From Metaphire vulgaris (lineage: Eukaryota; Annelida; Clitellata; Crassiclitellata; Megascolecidae), in NCBI GenBank assembly GCA_018105865.1, contig CM030872.1, forward strand, positions 9,274,516-9,338,515: a DNA stretch of 64,000 bases. Reading direction: 5' to 3'. Every line of letters begins with the position of its first letter. Within the stretch, counting starts at the first letter, position 1. The notes beneath the pieces are model-generated. The model had not been told where the DNA came from. It did not search any database and saw only the letters and a list, made by a program, of their open reading frames with translations. Positions 14,368-23,531 of this stretch are shown piece after piece. A program made the position numbers and the translations under genes.

Positions 14368-17022
14368 AACCAGTACAGAGGAGGTGTACTAAACCACCTA
14401 TGGTCCAGTTGTTGTTGCTAAATATAGTTTTATTTGACTATTTAGGATATTAAAATAATTTTAATGTTAAATTTACATTTTGCTGTTCTTAAATCTGCAG
14501 AAACATTTGCAATGTGTTTGATCAGCTGTTGCTTTACATCCTTCTTAGTTTCGCTTCTTGAACAGACTGCTACTCGTCCACGGGTCGTGGTCTTACAGTC
14601 GCCTGACGAACCTTATACTGTACTCCTTTTATAAGAATATCTGTCTCTATTTCATCGAGGTAACATTTGCTTGTTTCTCTAGATTTGTCTTGATAGGGGA
14701 AGCAGTTAGAGTAGCTTTTGTTATTTTATCATCACTTGATGAAGAAATTATGATGTAAATCAGTTGGATGTAATGTAAATGGATGATCTTCATCTTTCAC
14801 GTCCATATTGATGTAGTCGGTATCACTTGTAAATGTCTGTTTTCCTGTATTCCCTATGATGCTCCATTGTAAATTGTGAAATTTTAATTAGTACTGATTT
14901 CAGACATTAGCATAAAAATTACACTTGAACAAGAGTCATAGAGATACATGTATTTTGTATCACCCTTGTCCTTGGTTATGCTATGCTTATGGCGCTATAT
15001 AAATAATCGAGTATACATACGTACGTACATTTGCAACTGTTAAAATTCCAAATTGTTGCTAAGTTTATTGACTAGCTTAATTTTTTAAGCAACTATTGTA
15101 GCAAATAAGTTAAAAGTTTTGCCAAATTTGATGCCAATTGTGACTTATTATAGGGCCCAAGTCATAGTATCTCCAAATGAAAACATTGTGCTTTTGCTGG
15201 AAGCCAAAGCTGCAGTTGGAAATTTAAGCATAAGTGTAAGTTTATATGTGCAGCTTTGTACTCATCCATGTTGAAAGAATGAAGGAAGAAAGACTACCAG
15301 AGGAAAACACTATACAACTATGTTGAAGGGAAAAGGAGAACAGGAAGACCAGGAAAAACATGGATAGAAATCTTAAAAGAGGATTCAGAAGAAATGCAAA
15401 TGAACTTCATCCAAATGACCAAGTCAGCAAGAGATAGACAGAAGTGGAAGGAACTCATTCAGACCCATCGTCCAACCCAATAGAGAACGATGGAAGGAAA
15501 GAAAGAAGATATGTGTGCAGCATTTTGACAGAAAGATATTGAAAGCCTGGATGTATATTGTACATTAGTACATTATGCAAAAACTGAACTCAAGTTTCCT
15601 TTTCTTTTTCAGCTATTGTTTCTACGCGTTATTAGTATATTAAATACTAAATAAACATTAAATTAATTATTTGATTGGGTTGCTTTTTGATTGGTTGGTT
15701 GAATGAGCGAATCATTGAGGAAGTGAATCATTTAGGCATTGAGTGAGTCAGTGAATCAGTGAATAAGTTCTGTTGTTGTTGATTTATGATTTTAATACTT
15801 TGTTATTTGTGTTTTCCAGTTCTGGTTTGCCACTGTGAGTTGTTTCTCTGGTCAGATCGTTTTCGAGCGTTGGTGCATCGGCCTTTATAACGTCGTAAGT
15901 GGACGAATCCTTTCATATGAGGCCTTGTTTGTTATCACGGCATTTCTAATGTCAACCTATGAAGCCTTGATACCGGTATTTTGTAAGACTACTGCAGTAA
16001 ACAGTTTTATTTAGGTGTTTGTAAATGTTTTACCTAGTTTATTTACCTTTGGTGCAGGTACACATCACCGCATTTATCAGTTAACTGCTAAACAGTAGGT
16101 GACTATACTATTAGAAGTAAAAAAAGAGAACTCAGATGATTTTAAACATTAAAACCTTTGACAGTCTTCTTCTTTGGGTGCTGTGTGTTTCTACGTTAAC
16201 GACCATGGATTTCCACTTTGTTCGATCCTCTTATTAATTTGATGTTGTTCTTTACTCCTTTCGATAGTAGTAGCCTTAGAAAATGTTTTGAATAACTGAA
16301 ATTAGTATTGAATATATTTGTTTGTCTCATTTGTCTCTGAGCGGTTCTTGTCATAAAGCTTATGCACCTCTGATTAGAAATATAAGAGGCACCATATAAG
16401 TCTTGTATTACAGTACACGTTGGTTACTTTATCAGGAAAAACGAAGGTGTGTTTGAGGGCTCTATAATTACTGGTCTTACAGAAGGGAAAAGAAATAAAG
16501 GCATACCCAGAACAAGCTGGATCAACAACATAATAAAATGGTCAAACTTGAAAGACACAGCCTAAGCCTAGGGAGGCATCAAGAGACAGATTACAATGCA
16601 GATCTATTGTTCATTGTTGTGACCAACCGTCACTAAGTGACTTTACTATTTCATTGCATTATGAAGACAACATTGTTTCTGGTTATGTGGCATATTACAG
16701 CCAAGATGCAAAAGGATTTGGACTTTCATTTTTAGTGTAGAGTGTTTAGTAGTTTTCAGGGAATGTAGACTGTAGAGTGTCTTATGCATTTGTAGCTATT
16801 TACAGCTGCCACTCCAATCGTACTCGGTCTGTTTGACCGCCACTGCAGTTCAAGTAGTCTGCTCAAGTATCCAGTGCTTTACAGAACAACTCAGAGCTCG
16901 GAATGTTTCAATGCTAAGGTACTTAACCATTGATCTACATATGATTTCAATTTTTTTCCTCTGCTGTTGTTGTTTCTAAAATTTCTGTAGTGCTATCTTC
17001 TAGTAATGCACTGTTATTATTA

Positions 17023-17065
<43 letters not shown>

Positions 17066-17546
17066 ACGACAATTTATATAGCACTATCTACCTGACGAAG
17101 GCCATAGTCAAGAGTGACTTTACAGTGACTTCTGGTATGAGATATCAAAATAATAGGCACGTCTTCAGTTTCGGTGCTAATCGGTCTGGGCGGTCTCCTC
17201 AGTTATTTCCTCTGGGGGAGTTCCAAAGTATGAGATTCCCCCTCGAAATGGATCTGTCTCCAAATTTGGCCATTATTAATTATTATATTTATTATTATTA
17301 TTATTATTGAACTTCTATAGCACCAATTTAGCAATACACTTGGCATCGATTGATGGTCGCTCCGGATTTGAATAATTGTCCCCATTGTAAAAATCCAATA
17401 GGTCAGCCTGGTTATGGCAGATGGGCAATATGTACGTTTTGAGTCTTGATCGAAATGTCTCAAGATACTCAGCACCAGTTCTAGACAATAGGCATGGGTA
17501 GACAACTTGCCCAGGATGGCTATGCAGATGTTAGGCTCATTTGGTG

Positions 17547-17578
<32 letters not shown>

Positions 17579-17901
17579 CTTTGGCAATTTATATAGCGCT
17601 ATGCCCGAGGCGATGCCTAAATCGAGAGCGCTTCACACCTAACAATCGTACTAAACAAATGCGTATTAAGGTTCATTGCAAACTGGGTGCTAGTGTTCGA
17701 GTTCAGTAGTATTCTTGCAGGATATTATTTCTGTATCTCTGTCTTTTAGGTTTTTTGGATTGGGTGTATCAAGTCTATCGTTCACTCTATTCTCTTCTTC
17801 TGGCTGACAGTGGCTATGCTTTATCACGGTTTGTCTCTTTTAAATTATGCAAGTATAATGTCTTTAAAATGGTGATAAAGAAGCTAAAGATGTGTAGTAG
17901 C

Positions 17902-17970
<69 letters not shown>

Positions 17971-17992
17971 TGTAGTAGTAGTAGTAGTAGTT

Positions 17993-18037
<45 letters not shown>

Positions 18038-19827
18038 ATAATAGTAGTAGTAGTAGTAGTGGTAGTAGTAGTAGTTGTAGTAGTAGTAGAGGTTTTGGTA
18101 GAGGTAGGGATAGTAGTAGCAGTAGTAGTAATAGTTGTAGTAGTGTAGTAGTAGTGGTGGTATATTTACTTAAGAAATGTCTGTTTGTTTACAGATGTTG
18201 CATTTCATGATGGCAAAGTGGGAAATTATTTGTTTCTTGGTAACATGGTATACAGCGTGCGTATCCTATATTTTCCTATCTGTATTTATGCTGTGTTATT
18301 TTGATCATCCATAGAAGTCTGAAACCATTTAGGTGCTGTATCCATGTTGGCAATGGACTGTTGTATTAGAAAACGCAATAGGATGTTAGGAACGAGGAAG
18401 AGTCATATCTAGCCAAGATAACTCTACAGATAATCATAAACATTGTGACAACCTCATAATGTGTGCAGGCATTGAATTCATTCTTGAAAAGATGTACAGC
18501 CTTCACTGAATAGCTACAAAGTTGACTTTCACCTATTCTGTATTACTCTATTGCCCATACATTTTTCATAGTGTTAACTGAATTTCTGCCTTCGACAGCC
18601 TTTTCCTTACCACTATTCCTTCCACCAGGAGGAAATATGCTTTTGCTTCTGAAACGTGCAAAAAAGAGTTGTTTTCTTGAGTTTTAATGTCAAAATGTAG
18701 CTATTTGTTGGCAAGATATGCAGTCATTTGGGCATTTAAAATTTAAAACCCTTCCGTACATAGAGGCAGAAGTTTTATTCAACCAAGGAAGTTTTGGAAG
18801 CGATTAAAAATGGTAAGTTTCATGACATAGATATTGATTCACCTCCTAAACAATTGTGCTTCCATCTTATTACTTGAACCCTGGAACTTTAATCATCTGA
18901 GTGATGCCACTGTATCAGATTGTGAAATCTTGTACTTATTTGGTTTTCAGTATGTTGTAGTCTCAGTTTGTATCAAGGGTGGACTCGAAAGTACTGCTTG
19001 GACTTCTGTGAGTTATACTTCACTTGTGTATAAAGTAAAACCTGTTTTCAGATTCTGTGCATAGCATTTGAAGATCTCGTTTGCACATTTTTTGTTAAAT
19101 GAAACTATTTCTTAGAACCTTTTTTATGCCTCTGAGTTACTGAAATGCAAAGGAGCATTGTTAAAATGTATTAGTATATTAAATTATTAATATATTAAAA
19201 CTATTAGTATATTAAAATGTCAAGGCTTCACTTGCACGCAAAAGGAAGACCAAGAAAAACGTGAATAGAAAACTTAAAAGAGGACGCAGAAGATAATGCA
19301 AATGAACTTCATCGAAATGACCAGAGCAGCAAGAAACAGACAGAAGTGGAAGGAACTCATCCAGACCCATCGTCCAACCCAATAGGGAACGACAGAAGGA
19401 AGGAAAGAAGAAGAAGAAGACTTCCACGCTTGGCTGAGGACCTTAGAAACAAAGATCAGCGCCACCTTATGAGACCAGCCTTTGGGTATGAGGCCGGCCT
19501 TTGGGTATGAGGCCGGCCTTTGGGTAGGCGCTTGGCAAGGACTTGTGCCTGACTTTGAGATTAGCATTTAGTACTGTTAGTTTCTTTTTTGGGCACATAT
19601 GCAATATTCATATGCAGGATGAAAGAGACTGGTGAAGAAGAAGATCATACTGGGAACAATGGATGGAGAAAATCTAAGAGGGAGACCGAGAAGAGCGTGG
19701 TTGGATGATATTGAGGAATGGGGGAACGCGGAGCTGCACACACTGATCAGAGCGACGCAGAAACGAGAAAGATGGAGACAAATTGTGAATCAGGCTGTTG
19801 ACACCTACGGGTACAGCACCCATGGAG

Positions 19828-19904
<77 letters not shown>

Positions 19905-21568
19905 CTGTTAGTTTCTGCTATATGCCAGATGCTCAGTTGTGAACTAATTATATATTGAGTAATATCATGAATGTGTATTGCAGATAACGCATGCATGTGT
20001 CTGGGGTAGTATTGCACTATGGTTTCTTTTCCTTCTTGTCTATTCACATATGTGGCCAAATGTGGATCTGGCTCCAGATATGGTTGGAATGGTAAGAATC
20101 AATAGATCTATGTTCTTGTATTTGTTAATAGCAACTTGTTGCTGTTCTTGTCGCTTACATTATTTATCGATCTATGCTATGTTGACCAACCTGTGGGATT
20201 CTATTCCTTTAGGTCAACCCTTTTCTCAATAATAATTCTTTTAATGTACTGTGGCATTGATCACAATATGTTATCAATCTATATATTATCAAGCTTTATC
20301 AACCAGTGTCATTGTACGATCATTGTACAATAGAGTCTGTTTAGACTATGCTTGGTTGTATCTTTTATACTTGAAGCTAGATCTATTGGAGGCTATGAAA
20401 TTGGAGAGGAACTTAAATAGCATTCTGTGAAATTTTTAATGGCTTTTCGAGTAGTGATTTTTGCTTAACCCTATAGACCTGTAAAACTTGTATTCCAGGT
20501 TCATAACCTATTGGTTATACAATATATTTTGATATGCCAAAGGGTTAAAACTAGAACACTTTGTTTTAAATTGAATGAATTTGTTGTTGATTATGTGAGA
20601 TACTTAAATACATCACATACTTTGTAGCAAGCATATTAGGTGATTTATTGATCAAATAGCTTGTGGATATTTTAACATTTCAATATTTATTGCATGTAAA
20701 CCGTGAATGATAGTCAATTTTTATGTTATACAATGAAATTGTTATAATTGGACATATTTCAAATGCTTTTGTAGGATAAGTATGTGTACGGTTGTCCACT
20801 TTTCTGGCTTGGATTGATACTTATCCCTACGATAGTTACAGGCAGTGAAGTCGTCCAGATGGCGTAAGTGGAGTGCTTGTTAAATTTGTGTGTTTTGTTT
20901 CAATATTTATGGATTCTATGGAAGTTGAGCAGGACATGGTAGATGCTAATGTTACATTGCTCTAAAAAATCACACCAGAAAGTCAGAATTGATATTTCTG
21001 TAGTCGAGTTGCATTTGAAATTTTATTTCAAGCTATTTATTAATATATTATTCACCAAGAGACTCGAAACACACTTGTTCGGATGCTTCTTTGGTACCAT
21101 GTAAAGCGCCCTTGACAAGCCTGCTAGGGCAATAGTGCTATATAAATCATCCTCTAACTAACTAACTAACTAACTATTATCTTTTCTGATTTCTGATAAT
21201 ACTTCTAAAGATTTGAATACTGTGCGTGTGTGTACAATTGTATCTTCAGACTACAGCGTACTCTGTACAAGACCATTACTCAAGAAGTTCAGGAGAGGGA
21301 GCTTCTAAGCGAGACGCCGGCGCATTTGCTAGAAAGAAGTTCCGTACGGTGAATATTATTATTATTTATTTCTGATTTTGGTTTATTTGAATTTTCATCT
21401 GTGGCATTGTGGGACATCTTGCCTTAAATTTTGCTGCAAATGTTTCACGGTTCTTAGGCTGTGCAAATTTGGTCGCTTGTTTCCTTGTTTGAACATTATT
21501 GCTTTTCACTTTTCATAAATTGCTTAGTTCTAAGCAGAATAATAATAATAATACTATTATTATTATTA

Positions 21569-21599
<31 letters not shown>

Positions 21600-23480
21600 T
21601 TAACCGGGTTTAAAGTGGTTTAGTTGGGTCTCTTGTGTGTTGTAAACCAATCACTTATAAACTCTCTACTTCAGCTTCTGTATGCAGTGTTTTATCCAGA
21701 CTCCAGGCCTTTGGGGGGAAATTGAGGTTTTCGGGGGGAAATCGACTTGGTTGGAGGGGAAAAGACACAGTTCAATGCAAAATTTGTGCAAGTGCTGGGA
21801 TTTTTTGTTGGGGGGGTTGAGGTTGGAGGGAATCTCCCCTCCTAACAGGCCTGTATAAAACACTCTCTGTATGTCTCAATCTGTTGTCTTCAGGTGTGCA
21901 AGAAATGAACCCATTTTGAAGTATGGCACAAAGTTTTGCTTCATAAAATTGAATATCTTAATACAGAGTATTTGATTCTTGGAGGTTTTGTGGTGCTGTA
22001 CTGCAATTTGTGTGAAGAAGCACCCTTATCAGTGTTTTGTTAACATAAAAACATAATTAAATAAATGATTCAATTATGTAATTATGATAAAGCTGTGGTT
22101 TGTCACAGGCAATACACAGAAGAGGATACCGAAATCATTTTGTCTCCCGATCGCGATGCGCCTGAGCCGCGTAAGTTTAATGTCTTTGCTGTAATGTAAC
22201 ATATTGCTTTGTTTTCAATTTATTCACATAACAGATATCCTCTAGTAATTGGCATTAGAGCTCACTGTTGATACTAAACGACTTGTTAAACACAGTAATG
22301 TAATTTATATATCTGTAATGCCATATCATGGGAATGCTGTAAGGCCATTCATTTGCTGATTTGATGGGAAGTTGTCAGTGGTGTAGCCAAGGGAGGGTTT
22401 TAGGGGTTGAACCCCCCTTGGTTGTCAGGCAAAAAAAAATTTTTGCGGATCAATATGTAATGTAATTATAATATGTATAATAATAAATAATAAATAATAA
22501 ATAATATAATATAAATAATAATATAAATAATAATAATAATAAATAATATGTAATGTAATCAGTAATGAAGCAAATCTTTTAATGAAGCAAAAATTGACGA
22601 CTTTTTTTGTTTGTCAGGATTTTCCAAGTTGGGATTCGTAATCATAATCTTTTTTCTTTTGAGAATTTTAGAATTTTCTGAAGTTGGAATCATACCCCCC
22701 TCCCCTTTGGGAAATCATTGCTACACCACACTGAAAGTCATAGTCACATTTGGTGTCTATAGCAGTGCTTTATTGATACCGAGGGAGTGGTTCCAGGATG
22801 TTGTCTGTTCTGGCTTGATAGAATTATTTAAGTCATGATCTTCTGCAAGTAACAAGACACTTTACTGAAATTCCAAAGCATGGGTCACGATTGTTGGTGT
22901 TTAATAATGAGCTCTCTGCCAAGCACATGGGGTTTTTTGTGGCAAAGGTTTGACATATTGTCAAGAGGCCTTCATACTTTCTTCACCAGTGGCAGTTCCA
23001 GGATTTCTTGGTGGGGGGGGGGGTGAAATGAATTCATAGAAAGTTGGTGGGGGATGAAAATAGAAGGAAAAAATCAATAAACTTTGCCGAAAAGGCTGAA
23101 AAGGGGACTTCTTCCCTAATTTGACGATACTTTTACTGCAAAATAGGTTGACAAGCAAAAAATAAGTAATTTGCAGTCAGTTTTACTAAACTTTTACCAA
23201 AAATAGGTTTCACTAGCAAAAGAAAGTCCGGAATTCCGGTGGGGGGATGCCTCCCCACTCGTCCTCCACGTGGAACCGCCACTGTTCTTCACAGATGACG
23301 GTAGTGGTCATTAGAACGTGCTTTTATTGAAGTATTTGTGTAAGTGTAAATAATTTGGTGAATGTAGTTTGAGGTTGTTCACTGTTTTAGGTGGTTTTGC
23401 CTTTTCTCAGGAAGAACATGGTGTGATAGAACAGGCAAGTTTTGCAAAGAATAATTTTCACTGATTTATTAATAGTTAGT

Positions 23481-23531
<51 letters not shown>

